Below the pieces are notes generated by a model. That model searched no databases. It worked only from the letters and a program-made list of their open reading frames with translations, and had not been told where the DNA came from. Source: a virus. Taken from it: 50,528 nucleotides of DNA. Made by a program: the position numbers and the translations under genes. The stretch is taken from positions 1 through 50,528 of IMG/VR virus record IMGVR_UViG_3300025117_000087. One strand, 5' to 3'. Positions 23,774 to 32,334 of this stretch are shown here, one piece after another. Every line of letters begins with the position of its first letter. Position 1 is the stretch's first letter.

Positions 23774-25041
23774 TATGCACCTCCATTCAGCTTGGTTTTT
23801 TCAATGTCAAGCTGCTGCTTGAACGTATGATTGTTCTTTGCAGCCTCTTGTTTTACAAAAGCATGGAACTCGAGTTTACGAGGACCTGTCCCTTCGGCAT
23901 CCGCCATCGTAAAGCCGGTGGCTGATGGCACAATTGCTTTATCTTTCACGGCTATTTCCTCGCCGAATTTTACAACCGGCTCGCGTGCATTGAGAATGGA
24001 CTGGTAATTCCTGTATGCCGAGTCGTTGTTTTCACGCAACTCGACAAGCAAGCTGACAATAGCGTCATTCTCATTTTCTTTTGGCATTAGCTTGCCTTCC
24101 GATTTGAGCTTCTCGCAGAAAGACTTTTCCTCGTTCACATAATTTGTGTGATTGAGTTTTTGATTATCGTCTTTTAGCTTTGCAAGCTCCGCTTCCTGAG
24201 CTTTGAATTTTGCATCAAGCTCAGAAAATTTTGAAGTCGAATCCTTCTGCTGTACTTCGAGGGCTTTGAACTTTTCGGTAAGTTCAACTTCTCTTTTCTG
24301 CACGGCTTCGAGGTCCTTCTTCAGTGTCGCATTCTCGACTTCGAGAGTCATGTCAACCTCTTGATTATTTAGAGAATCATTAATTTTACTTTCTTCATTT
24401 TGATTTTGAATTATATTTTTAGCTTTTTCATCGTGATTGAAATTTGTATAGAGCATGGACTCGTCAGGTAAAGCATTAAAGCAAAGTATGGCGTCCTGCT
24501 CTGACATTAATCCTTGTTTAGTTGCTTCAGTAAGTTTCTTTTTGAGGCGGGCACTCTTGTTCGCTCCGATATTGGTAATGGAAATTTCTTTAAGAATCCA
24601 TTGTTGAATTATTGTATAAGTATTATCCCAAGAATAAGTTTTGTTGACAAGATTGGTAGGAAGCGGATTGCCTTCAAGTTTTAATTGTGGGAATATTCCA
24701 ATGGAACATGATATTATAATGCCAACATCAACTAATTTTTTAACGATTATACTTCGCTCATCTTCCTCATGAAACCAGATGTCAGCAAAGATTTTCCCGC
24801 CTTCGACAAATAAATTTTCACATCTTCCAATCGGATATGACCAGTACGTATCGTGCGCCCAGTAAACAAGAGGATTGGAAAGGTACTCGGTAAAATCACC
24901 GCCGGCAGTCAGGAGTTGCCAGGCATTTACATTAATACTTTCGTCGGATATTTGAAAGCGATAAAGTTCACGCGGCTCTTCGACAGAATCATCTGCGAAT
25001 TTTTTTACAAAAGTGCCTATGTTTTTGCTGTAATCAGGCAT
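23773..25041 (-). CDS. Prohead protease fused to a scaffolding domain
   Basis: 422 aa. Residues ~1-180 match the U35-type prohead protease: NPLVYWAHD with candidate His, PIGRCENL, a FADIWFHEED strand, and ISCSIGIFPQ with candidate Ser, followed by ITNIGANKSARLKK. Residues ~230-310 are an almost pure coiled coil (ATLKKDLEAVQKREVELTEK) and form the scaffold, with a short C-terminal capsid-binding region. It directs procapsid assembly and then matures it by proteolysis. It is the first gene of the leftward late operon, just beside the repeat-rich divergent region. Confidence 0.82.
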   Translation of the reverse strand: MPDYSKNIGTFVKKFADDSVEEPRELYRFQISDESINVNAWQLLTAGGDFTEYLSNPLVYWAHDTYWSYPIGRCENLFVEGGKIFADIWFHEEDERSIIVKKLVDVGIIISCSIGIFPQLKLEGNPLPTNLVNKTYSWDNTYTIIQQWILKEISITNIGANKSARLKKKLTEATKQGLMSEQDAILCFNALPDESMLYTNFNHDEKAKNIIQNQNEESKINDSLNNQEVDMTLEVENATLKKDLEAVQKREVELTEKFKALEVQQKDSTSKFSELDAKFKAQEAELAKLKDDNQKLNHTNYVNEEKSFCEKLKSEGKLMPKENENDAIVSLLVELRENNDSAYRNYQSILNAREPVVKFGEEIAVKDKAIVPSATGFTMADAEGTGPRKLEFHAFVKQEAAKNNHTFKQQLDIEKTKLNGGA

Positions 25042-25105
25042 TCGATATCCTTAATTAAAATTATTACAACAAAATTAGATGATTAGATAGTTCACTTTTT
25101 AAGTC

Positions 25106-25177
25106 ATATGATAAGTGATATGACATGTAATATGACTTGTCATATGACAAGTGATATGACTTGTTAAATGACCCTGA
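25106..25177. repeat. Tandem array of a 12-base repeat (ATATGAC-type)
   Basis: Six abutting 12-mers: ATATGATAAGTG, ATATGACATGTA, ATATGACTTGTC, ATATGACAAGTG, ATATGACTTGTT and a decayed AAATGACCCTGA, starting at 25106, 25118, 25130, 25142, 25154 and 25166. The second to fifth keep ATATGAC exactly. The array sits between the divergent late operons and 120 bases from the ParB-methyltransferase start. Likely a protein-binding array; see findings. Confidence 0.9.
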
Positions 25178-25200
25178 ATATTTGTGATATTTGCGTTGTT

Positions 25201-25299
25201 TTTAAACAAGATTTAAACAAGATTTAAACAAGATTTAAACAAGATTTAAAAGAAATTTAAAAGAAATTTAAAAGAAATTTAAAAGAAATTTAAAAGAAA
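25201..25299. repeat. Tandem array of an 11-base A-tract repeat running into a start codon
   Basis: Nine abutting 11-mers: four perfect TTTAAACAAGA (25201, 25212, 25223, 25234) followed by five perfect TTTAAAAGAAA (25245, 25256, 25267, 25278, 25289). The last A of the ninth copy is the A of the ATG at 25299. The period is close to one helical turn, so the AAA tracts are phased and the DNA is expected to be bent. The last copies also supply the purine-rich leader (AAAAGAAA) of the gene. Confidence 0.95.
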
Positions 25300-26702
25300 T
25301 GACAACGTTAGAATCGCTTAGAAAAAAAATAAAAGCCATTCCAATAAGAATGTTAGACACAATTGGAGTGCCTGATTTTGAAAAGAATATTTTTAATAAT
25401 TATAAAATATTTCCAATTGAATTGTTAGTCAAAGCCGATTGGAATTATAATACGGATGATGAATTCCAAAGTGAAAGACTTAGAAATAATTTAAAGAAAA
25501 GGGGACAGATAGAAAATATACATGTAAGAGAACTTGAAACCGGCTACTACGAAGTTATCAACGGTAATCACCGGCTCGATGAACTCACACTTCTTGCAAA
25601 AAGTTTTGTCCTGGCTTATGACCATGGAAAAATATCCTTATCCGAAGCACAAAGAATTACTATCGAAACGAACGAAACTGATTTTAAGCCAGACGATAAT
25701 AAGCTTTCTGCGATTCTAAATTCATTAGTCCTGGAATATGGAGAGGAAGATTTAAAAATAACAATTCCATTCACTGACGATGAATTCAGCGAACTTCTTA
25801 ATTTGACAATTGAGCCTCTCGACGTCGAATTAAATGAAGTTGATGAAGATGATTTCCAGGAAGAACCTCCGGAAGTTCCCAAAACCATAGCCGGAGATTT
25901 GTACGAACTTAACGGACACAGGCTGCTTTGTGGTGATTCCACAAAAGAAAACGACATTATAAAACTAATGGAGGGGAAAACTGCATCCCTGCTTTTTACC
26001 GACCCGCCGTATAATATTAATTATGCAGAATTTAATTTAAAGCGTTCAGATACCGGTAAAAACTGGACTGATTGCTCAGGCTGGCACGATAAGATGAGTG
26101 ATGCGGATTATCAGCTTTTCCTTTTTGATTTTTTAAAATTAGCGAAACAATCGTTAGGTGAATGGTCGCATTATTATATTTGGCATGCCTCTATTTATTA
26201 CAGAGAATTACTCAATGCTCTCGAGCTCAATGACATTCCTTATGACAAAGTACCAATACAATGGGTTAAACAAGTTGCTACATTAAGCTGGGTACATTAT
26301 AAACGAAAATCGGAACCTTGTATATTTGCCGGCAAGGGGGCTGTTAATGGAATGGGGGACGGTGCCAGATGGTTTGGTCCAAACAATGAAATTAATATCT
26401 GGGAAATAAACCGGGACCACAACGTTAATTATATTCATCCTACTCAAAAACCTGTGGCTCTGGCTGCTCGTGCGATTAACAACAGTTCGCAAAAGGATGA
26501 AATTGTATTGGATATGTTTCTTGGTTCAGGCTCAACTCTTATCGCCGCAGATGAACTTGACAGAATTTGTTTCGGAATGGAACTTGAACCTAAGTTTTGC
26601 GACGTTATTGTAAAAAGATACATCAAATATTGTGAAGATAAAAACAAAGAATGTGTCGTAATGCTTAACGGAAAAAATATCAATAAATCATATTTCGATT
26701 AA
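25299..26702 (+). CDS. ParB-domain / DNA N4- or N6-methyltransferase fusion
   Basis: 467 aa. Residues ~35-140 are a ParB/Srx-type domain (ELLVKADWN, GQIENIHVRELETGYYEVIN, NGNHRLDEL at 88-96). Residues ~195-455 are an amino-methyltransferase of the DNA_methylase N4/N6 class: DPPYN catalytic motif at 235-239, late motif I FLGSGST near residue 408, and target-recognition material between. Order DPPY then FxGSG is the beta class. It would modify phage DNA and protect it from host restriction. Fusions of this type recur next to terminase genes in Mu-like phages and may link DNA modification to packaging. It opens the rightward late operon, two bases before the small terminase. Confidence 0.85.
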   Translation: MTTLESLRKKIKAIPIRMLDTIGVPDFEKNIFNNYKIFPIELLVKADWNYNTDDEFQSERLRNNLKKRGQIENIHVRELETGYYEVINGNHRLDELTLLAKSFVLAYDHGKISLSEAQRITIETNETDFKPDDNKLSAILNSLVLEYGEEDLKITIPFTDDEFSELLNLTIEPLDVELNEVDEDDFQEEPPEVPKTIAGDLYELNGHRLLCGDSTKENDIIKLMEGKTASLLFTDPPYNINYAEFNLKRSDTGKNWTDCSGWHDKMSDADYQLFLFDFLKLAKQSLGEWSHYYIWHASIYYRELLNALELNDIPYDKVPIQWVKQVATLSWVHYKRKSEPCIFAGKGAVNGMGDGARWFGPNNEINIWEINRDHNVNYIHPTQKPVALAARAINNSSQKDEIVLDMFLGSGSTLIAADELDRICFGMELEPKFCDVIVKRYIKYCEDKNKECVVMLNGKNINKSYFD

Positions 26703-26703
26703 T

Positions 26704-27243
26704 ATGTCAAAAAAAGCATCGGAATGTAAAATTAAACTTATTAAACCGGAATGGGAAATCCAGCCCGGAGAATCCTGGCCGGCATGGGGTTCTTTTAAAG
26801 AATATAGAGACCTTGGCAGTGAGCGTACAATGGCAAAAGCTGCACAATTAATAAACAAGAAGCTGCCGACAATAGTTTCTTTCTCGGTCAGATATCGTTG
26901 GACTGACCGCATACGTGCATGGGAACGATACTTAGATGAAAAAAGAATAATAGCTACAGTAAAAGCCGTCGAGGAAATGAATCAAAAAGCTGCAAAAAGA
27001 GCAAGTGCAGCAGGAGACGCTTTGATGACGGTTATTATTGAATATATAAAAAAATATAAAGAAGGTAAAATTGATTTTGAAAGGTTAGCTAAAAAGCCAG
27101 GTATATTTTTAGAAAAACTTTTTAGGGCAGCCGAGAAACTGGCGACTGTTACTGACATTGAGAGAAAAGCCAGGGGAGAACCGACTGAAATAACAAAACA
27201 AACAAGCAGCATCGAAGTAAAATTACCCGAAGAAATGGAATGA
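26704..27243 (+). CDS. Terminase small subunit-like DNA-binding protein
   Basis: 179 aa directly before the large terminase, with a four-base start/stop overlap. Residues ~38-75 form a helix-turn-helix like those of small terminases (AKAAQLINKKLPTIVSFSVR followed by YRWTDRIRAWERYLDE). The middle is long helix and the C-terminus is polar. It should recognise the packaging site and recruit the large subunit. The assignment rests on motif plus position. Confidence 0.7.
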   Translation: MSKKASECKIKLIKPEWEIQPGESWPAWGSFKEYRDLGSERTMAKAAQLINKKLPTIVSFSVRYRWTDRIRAWERYLDEKRIIATVKAVEEMNQKAAKRASAAGDALMTVIIEYIKKYKEGKIDFERLAKKPGIFLEKLFRAAEKLATVTDIERKARGEPTEITKQTSSIEVKLPEEME

Positions 27244-27269
27244 TATTAACAATAATCATTGGAATAATA

Positions 27270-28517
27270 ATGCAAATCACATTCCATCCTGAAATTTTCA
27301 ATGATGTCTTTATGCCTACATATAAAGACCATTCGAGAAATTTAATTTTGTGGGGTGGAGCGGGTTCGGGTAAGAGTGTATGGGCAGCACAAAAATGGCT
27401 TGTCAGATTTACAAAAGAACACAATCATAGGATTATGCTGGTCCGTAAAGTTGGTAGGACTATTCGCAATTCGCAGTATCAATTAATTAAAGATTTGGTT
27501 GGCATGTACGGGCTGCAGGACTTGTTCAGGTTTAAGGAATCTGAAATAACCATCATCGGTCCTAACAATAATTATTTCATCCCTGTCGGAGTAGATGACC
27601 CTGAGAAGCTAAAAAGTATCGCCGGTATCACCGGCTCGTGGATTGAAGAGACTACAGAATTGAGTAAGAGAGAATTCCTTCAGATTAATCTTCGCGTGCG
27701 AGGAATCACTGAATATTACAAACAAAATATTTTAACATTCAATCCAATTGATGCTTATCATTGGATTAAAGAATATTTCTTTGATTCGGAAAAGCCTAAT
27801 GTGTCGAAGCTGCATACCACTTACTTAGACAATAAATTTATTGATGCTGAATATAAAAACGAGTTGGAAGCATTAGAAGAATTAGACAAGACTTTTTATA
27901 AAATATATACTCTCGGTGAGTGGGCTACACCTACGAATCTAATATTCAGGAATTGGCGTATCGGTGGGTCTGTCGGCGGCGAGACAATATACGGATTGGA
28001 TTTCGGATTCAACAATCCAACAGCATTAGTTCAATGTATTTTCAATCCGACTGAATTATATACAAAAGAATTAATCTATCAAACCAAGCTGACCAATGCT
28101 GAATTAATAGACTTATTGAAAATTTATATTCCGAACAAAAACTCTTATATCTTTGCCGATGCTGCCGAACCTCAGCGTATCGAGGAAATCAGAAGAGCCG
28201 GATTTAACATACTCGCTGCGGATAAAAGCGTGTCGGATGGAATTGACTTCCTGAAAAGATTAACCTGGTATATTGATATTAATTCAATCAACGGCCAGAA
28301 CGAATTAAAAAATTACAAGTACAAGGAAGACAGGAACGGCACAATCACAGAAGAACCGGTTAAATTTAGAGACCATTTTATTGATGCTGTCCGGTATGCC
28401 GTTTACTCGTTCGCTAAAAAATATTTTATGTTCTCGGGTCCAAAACGTTCAGCAAACAGCAGCCATAAAGAACGCAAACAAAGAAGCAGATTATCATCAG
28501 AATTAGCAGGTTACTAA
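27270..28517 (+). CDS. terL: Terminase large subunit (packaging ATPase/nuclease)
   Basis: 415 aa from the ATG at 27270 (MQITFHPEIF); an ATG at 27240 that overlaps the upstream stop would add ten hydrophobic residues (MILTIIIGII). Walker A GGAGSGKS at residues ~29-36, Walker B region GSWIEETTE, then an RNase H-like nuclease with acidic positions in YGLDFGFNNP, FADAAEP and FRDHFIDAVRY. PBSX/XtmB-like. It powers DNA translocation and cuts the concatemer. Genes for portal and MuF follow in order. Confidence 0.93.
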   Translation: MQITFHPEIFNDVFMPTYKDHSRNLILWGGAGSGKSVWAAQKWLVRFTKEHNHRIMLVRKVGRTIRNSQYQLIKDLVGMYGLQDLFRFKESEITIIGPNNNYFIPVGVDDPEKLKSIAGITGSWIEETTELSKREFLQINLRVRGITEYYKQNILTFNPIDAYHWIKEYFFDSEKPNVSKLHTTYLDNKFIDAEYKNELEALEELDKTFYKIYTLGEWATPTNLIFRNWRIGGSVGGETIYGLDFGFNNPTALVQCIFNPTELYTKELIYQTKLTNAELIDLLKIYIPNKNSYIFADAAEPQRIEEIRRAGFNILAADKSVSDGIDFLKRLTWYIDINSINGQNELKNYKYKEDRNGTITEEPVKFRDHFIDAVRYAVYSFAKKYFMFSGPKRSANSSHKERKQRSRLSSELAGY

Positions 28518-28518
28518 T

Positions 28519-30099
28519 ATGGAAAAAACAAGAAAATTATCTAACGTAAAAAAGCCGCAAACGAATGGTAAAAACCTGAAGAACCAGGAAGCCGTCAGCG
28601 CTGTAAACAGACAGTCGTTAACCAACGAAATGGTAACCAGGCAAACCTCCAATAACTGGTTCGGAGGCTGGTTCGCTCTTGAAAATCTATTCCCGAATCC
28701 GGACCCGGTACTCAAAAAGATGGGTAAAACAGTCGAAGCATACAGCGAAGTATTGAACGATACCCATCTGTACGGCGATGTCAAGGCTCGGAAGTCCGGC
28801 ACGCTTTCTTTGGAGTGGGATATCGAACAGGGTAAATCGTCAGCAACGGAACGAAAGGAAATCCGGAAATATTTTTATGACCTGCCGGTCAAGGACCTGA
28901 CGAATCAGATTATAGATGCACAGCTTTTTGGCTATCAAATATTCGAATTGATTTGGAAAAATGAAACCAAGTACTGGCTGCCGGCAATGATTGAAAAGCC
29001 GCGTGAGTGGTTTCACTTCGATAATAACAATCAACTAAGATTCAAATCAAAAACCAACAAATTGGAAGGAGAGCTGTGCCCTCCTGAAAAATTTATCATA
29101 GCAACACACGAAGCCACGTACAACAATCCGTATGGAGTGCCGCTTCTATCCAAGTGTTATTGGAATACTTTTTTCAGAAAGAACACATTAAAATTTTGGG
29201 CTACGTTCACCGAAAAATATGGTATGCCCTGGTTCCTTGCTCAATATATGCAAAGTATGGACACGGATGTAGTCGAAGATTTTATGGAAGACCTGATTAA
29301 GATGGTTCAGGATGGTGTGATACTCTATCCCGAATGGTTGAAGGAATCAAAATTTGAAACGCCTGGTATGCGGTTGAGTTCCGAAATCTACGATTCGCTG
29401 AGAGAGAGATGTGCTGCTGAGAATAGCGTTGTCATTCTTGGACACACAGCAAGTTCAACAGCCACTCCCGGACGGCTTGGACAAGAGCAGGCAGCAGAGA
29501 AAGCAAAGGAATATGTCATCAACGAAGATAAAAGGTTAGTCGAGGAAACATTCAATGTGTTGATTAAACGAATCCATCAATTCAATTTTTCCGGTTCGGA
29601 GATGCCATACTTCAAGTTCTACGAAGAGACGGACATTAAAAAAGATTTGGCTGAAAGAGACAAGGTATTGACTGAGTTGGGCGTGGTATTCAATCCGGAA
29701 TACATCGAGGACACTTATAATATTGACCAGGAATATTTCACAATGGGTAAACCGGCGATTGCATCTACCGAAGCAGAGCCTCAAATGAGTGAGCGGAATA
29801 TAATCCAGCTTAAAGAAAAAGGTGGGAAACTTATTAAAAAATCTTTAAATAATTTAAAGAAAATAGATAAGTTTAAAGAACATCTTCAAAATTCAAAAGA
29901 ATATGAAGATATAAAAGAAGCAATGCTGGAACCAATCTTTGAGCTTATCGAAAATGGAAAAGATTATAAAGAAATGCTAAATGACTTGTATAAATTATAT
30001 CCTGACCTTCCAACTGAAGATTTGGAAGATTTCTTAATGAGGATGATGCACACGGCAGACATGGCAGGTTTTAATTTAGCTGAAAGCGAAAAAGAATAA
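28519..30099 (+). CDS. Portal protein, DUF935 (Mu gp29-like)
   Basis: 526 aa. DUF935 features: DTHLYGDVKARKSGTLSLEW, LFGYQIFELIWKNE, NNPYGVPLLSKCYWNTFFRK, FATFTEKYGMPWF-type block (WATFTEKYGMPWFLAQ) and a C-terminal helical extension from residue ~430 that looks like the gp29 tail facing the capsid interior. It forms the dodecameric DNA channel at the capsid vertex. Starts one base after the terminase stop. Confidence 0.9.
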   Translation: MEKTRKLSNVKKPQTNGKNLKNQEAVSAVNRQSLTNEMVTRQTSNNWFGGWFALENLFPNPDPVLKKMGKTVEAYSEVLNDTHLYGDVKARKSGTLSLEWDIEQGKSSATERKEIRKYFYDLPVKDLTNQIIDAQLFGYQIFELIWKNETKYWLPAMIEKPREWFHFDNNNQLRFKSKTNKLEGELCPPEKFIIATHEATYNNPYGVPLLSKCYWNTFFRKNTLKFWATFTEKYGMPWFLAQYMQSMDTDVVEDFMEDLIKMVQDGVILYPEWLKESKFETPGMRLSSEIYDSLRERCAAENSVVILGHTASSTATPGRLGQEQAAEKAKEYVINEDKRLVEETFNVLIKRIHQFNFSGSEMPYFKFYEETDIKKDLAERDKVLTELGVVFNPEYIEDTYNIDQEYFTMGKPAIASTEAEPQMSERNIIQLKEKGGKLIKKSLNNLKKIDKFKEHLQNSKEYEDIKEAMLEPIFELIENGKDYKEMLNDLYKLYPDLPTEDLEDFLMRMMHTADMAGFNLAESEKE

Positions 30100-30788
30100 T
30101 GGCACTAACAGAAAAAGAATTAATATTCGCATTCGGATTGCCTTCGGAAGATGCTGTGAAGTATCTTCAGAAGAAGGGAATCCGCGTATCAAAGGACTGG
30201 AAGGATACATTAAAAAAAATCAAAGACGATGTATTCCTTATCACCGGCGTTACGAATATTAAGAACCTGCAATACGTCCGGGACCTGATTCTGAAAGCTC
30301 TCAACGAAGGATTGCCTTTGAAAGAATTTAAAGAAAAGATAAAAGACTTGCTCAAGCTTCCTGACTGGCACGCAAAACTCGTGCTTACTCAGAACATTTC
30401 CAATTCATATAACGCTGGCAGATTAAAACTGCAGCTTGAGGACTGGCAGGATTTCCCTTACCTCAGGCCAGTCGTAATCATGGACAAAAAGACAACGGCA
30501 ATTTGCAGGTTTCTTTACTTATCAAATTTGGTTATTAAGATTAATGACCCGAACCTGAAGTATGCATACTCGCCACGGCACTTTCACTGCCGTACAATCT
30601 GGGTTGTAATTAGCGAGACGCAAAGAAAGAGAATGGGTTTGAAGGTTGTCAATATCAAAGATATTCCTAAGAAGTATTGGAATGACCCGCACTTTCAAAG
30701 GCTGCCAAATCTACCGCTGAGCAAAAATGATTTTGAAGACTTGCCGGCAGAGCTTGTCAAACAAATCAAACCGAGGCGGAGGGCATGA
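30099..30788 (+). CDS. MuF-domain minor head protein (Mu gp30-like)
   Basis: 229 aa. The C-terminal MuF domain has its markers: LVLTQNISNSYNAGRLKLQL, MDKKTTAICRFL and PRHFHCRTIWVVI with the Cys and the HCR element. The N-terminal ~90 residues are helical. MuF proteins are packaged in a few copies and may help DNA ejection. No extra toxin or effector domain is fused, unlike many MuF proteins. ATG at 30099 overlaps the portal stop. Confidence 0.85.
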   Translation: MALTEKELIFAFGLPSEDAVKYLQKKGIRVSKDWKDTLKKIKDDVFLITGVTNIKNLQYVRDLILKALNEGLPLKEFKEKIKDLLKLPDWHAKLVLTQNISNSYNAGRLKLQLEDWQDFPYLRPVVIMDKKTTAICRFLYLSNLVIKINDPNLKYAYSPRHFHCRTIWVVISETQRKRMGLKVVNIKDIPKKYWNDPHFQRLPNLPLSKNDFEDLPAELVKQIKPRRRA

Positions 30789-31273
30789 TGGATATTAAGG
30801 TTAATGAATTCATACATGATTTAAATTTTATTCTCCAGGATTACTTCAATGCTTTGACATCAGGCAGCACTAACCGGAGCTTCTTAGTTGCAATCGCAAA
30901 GATAATGGACAATGCTGTCGCCAGGCAATTCCAAACAGAAGGCAGGTACCTGGGGGGACGCGGTGGAAAAAGTTTCGGTTACAAGTGGTTTGACCTGGCT
31001 CCCTCAACGATAGCTGAACGAATCAGAAAGAAGTTTTATCCTATCAGGATTTTAAGGCGTCGAGCCGGCGATGCAGGTTTGTCTGGTTCAATTCATTCTA
31101 ACATCGGAGCGGATTATGTGGAAACTGGTACGAATATTTTTTACGCTCCATACTTACATTTCGGTACGGATAAGATGCCGCCGCGTCCGATATTCCCATC
31201 GGAACTGCCTCCTGAGGTTATAGAAGATATAGAAGAAAGTTTTGTTAGGATATTTAATAGGGTGGTGAGGTAA
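30785..31273 (+). CDS. Phage virion morphogenesis protein (Mu gpG / gp10-like)
   Basis: 162 aa; second Met at 30788 is an alternative start. Contains the family run MDNAVARQFQTEGRYLGGRG, WFDLAPSTIAERIRK, LRRRAGDAGLSGSIHS and YAPYLHFGTDKMPPRPIF. The G-type protein acts at the head-tail junction or in tail completion. It ends the rightward late operon; the next gene is convergent. Confidence 0.85.
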   Translation: MMDIKVNEFIHDLNFILQDYFNALTSGSTNRSFLVAIAKIMDNAVARQFQTEGRYLGGRGGKSFGYKWFDLAPSTIAERIRKKFYPIRILRRRAGDAGLSGSIHSNIGADYVETGTNIFYAPYLHFGTDKMPPRPIFPSELPPEVIEDIEESFVRIFNRVVR

Positions 31274-31292
31274 TTATATTGTGTTTAAATGT

Positions 31293-31640
31293 TTATTGTG
31301 AATCTTCCCAAATCAAATAAGACTTATACCAATCAGCCATGCGACGCATGATTCCTGCGAGCCCGTCCGCTGCCTCTTGGGTGGCTTCTGTGCCGCTTTC
31401 AATCCAAATAGCCCCTAACACTATGTATTCGGGTGGATAATCTAATGTCGAACCTGTATTGAAGACGAGCTTGCATTTTAAAATATCAGCTTCCATTTCC
31501 TCTTCGCTCGAATAATCGGGCAATTCAAAATGAAAACATTCAGCCAGTATGACAGGCTGACGGGTGTGTAAAATAAAAACCCGCCCATCCGATTGGTCGG
31601 CGAGTGGGTTTTCGCATAATAAAAATTTTGATATTTTCAT
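31293..31640 (-). CDS. Conserved-looking hypothetical protein at the end of the early strand
   Basis: 115 aa from the ATG at 31640 (MKISKFLLCENPLADQ); a TTG upstream is possible. Segments such as RVFILHTRQPVILAECFHFE and GLAGIMRRMADWYKSYLIWE are well-formed and recall small proteins of Bacteroidetes mobile elements, but I cannot name a function. It forms a pair with the 31656 gene behind a consensus promoter at 32209-32237. A strong hairpin lies inside its first codons (31571-31612). Confidence 0.6.
   Translation of the reverse strand: MKISKFLLCENPLADQSDGRVFILHTRQPVILAECFHFELPDYSSEEEMEADILKCKLVFNTGSTLDYPPEYIVLGAIWIESGTEATQEAADGLAGIMRRMADWYKSYLIWEDSQ
31571..31612. terminator. Bidirectional hairpin inside a gene, possible terminator of the + strand head operon
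   Basis: AAAACCCGC (31576-31584) pairs with GTGGGTTTT (31604-31612), nine pairs with one G-T. On the + strand the stem ends in TTTT and on the - strand in TTTTTATTTT. It lies ~300 bases beyond the end of the rightward head operon and within codons 11-23 of the oppositely oriented gene. It could stop rightward transcripts or attenuate the leftward gene; coding explains it in part. Confidence 0.45.
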
Positions 31641-31655
31641 TTTTTTTAACAATAA

Positions 31656-32138
31656 TTATTTTAAAGCTTCTTTTAGTAGCTGGTAGTCATCGCAATATTC
31701 TTTCAATTTGTAATATACCCACCCCTCTTTATACCCTTTGGCTGCTGCTTCTGCTTTGTAGCCGCCAACTATACTTTTTAAAAAATTTAATTTTTCTAAT
31801 TTCGCATGTTCTTCAACTGCTTTTCTATGCTCTCTTTTTGTCTCCAATAAGCCCCATTGTCCAGCAAGGACATCTAACTCGTCAACTTCAAAAAAGAAGG
31901 TTCTCCCCATTGTTTTTTTTCGCATACCCGCTGCTTTGTAAAAGCCCGAATGATGCCATTCTGGCTCACGGCCATATATGACTGTATGGGCTTCGACCAA
32001 TTCTTTTGCTGATATTTTTTGTTTTAATTTTTTTGACAGCAGTTTGGCTGCTTCGCCTGCGGTTAATTTGCCTTCTTCTTTCGCTTCTGCATGTCTCTCT
32101 GAAGTGTAGAGCCCTGTTGATTCTATTGATAGTGCCAT
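31656..32138 (-). CDS. Hypothetical protein behind its own promoter
   Basis: 160 aa. N-terminal ~50 residues have a repressor-like helical rhythm (LTAGEAAKLLSKKLKQKISA); the middle has a distinctive YGREPEWHHSGFYKAAG block with two histidines, then MGRTFFFEVDELDVL; the C-terminal ~50 residues are alanine/lysine-rich helix. No family recognised. It is the first gene after a TTGACA-17-TATATT promoter and is followed after three bases or so by the 31293 gene. Position at the end of the early strand suggests an accessory or host-interaction cassette. Confidence 0.6.
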   Translation of the reverse strand: MALSIESTGLYTSERHAEAKEEGKLTAGEAAKLLSKKLKQKISAKELVEAHTVIYGREPEWHHSGFYKAAGMRKKTMGRTFFFEVDELDVLAGQWGLLETKREHRKAVEEHAKLEKLNFLKSIVGGYKAEAAAKGYKEGWVYYKLKEYCDDYQLLKEALK

Positions 32139-32208
32139 TTTTTTCTCCTGCCTGTTTTTTTCGAGCTGGCTCTGCTCGTTTTTTAAAATTGAAATTAATT
32201 ACAGATGC

Positions 32209-32237
32209 AATATAATACATTTGAAACAGCTTGTCAA
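32209..32237 (-). promoter_or_regulatory. Consensus sigma-70-type promoter for the two-gene cassette
   Basis: On the - strand TTGACA (32237-32232) is followed after exactly 17 bases by TATATT (32214-32209). Downstream sequence reads GCATCTGTAA, nearly identical to that of the main early promoter at 49989-50017. The first downstream gene starts at 32138. The intergenic stretch 32139-32334 holds this promoter and otherwise AT-rich sequence. Confidence 0.7.
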
Positions 32238-32334
32238 GTCTTTTTTTTGATTTTTTAAAAATAGTTTGTAAGTCGCTAAAAAACAAACAAAAAAATTCCC
32301 GATTATCTTTTTCCATATCTCAAATATAACAATT

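Noticed and set aside
25106-25299. CRISPR array
   Set aside because: Units are 11-12 bases and directly abut without spacers, and no cas genes are present.
27240-31273. Transposable Mu-type phage
   Set aside because: The head genes are Mu-like, but no MuA/MuB transposase is seen and a tyrosine integrase with a tRNA-type site is present.
31966-32316. 116-aa - strand frame with basic sequence overlapping the 31656 gene start
   Set aside because: It runs through the promoter region and lies in another frame of a better gene; composition looks random and it would require the promoter to be coding.
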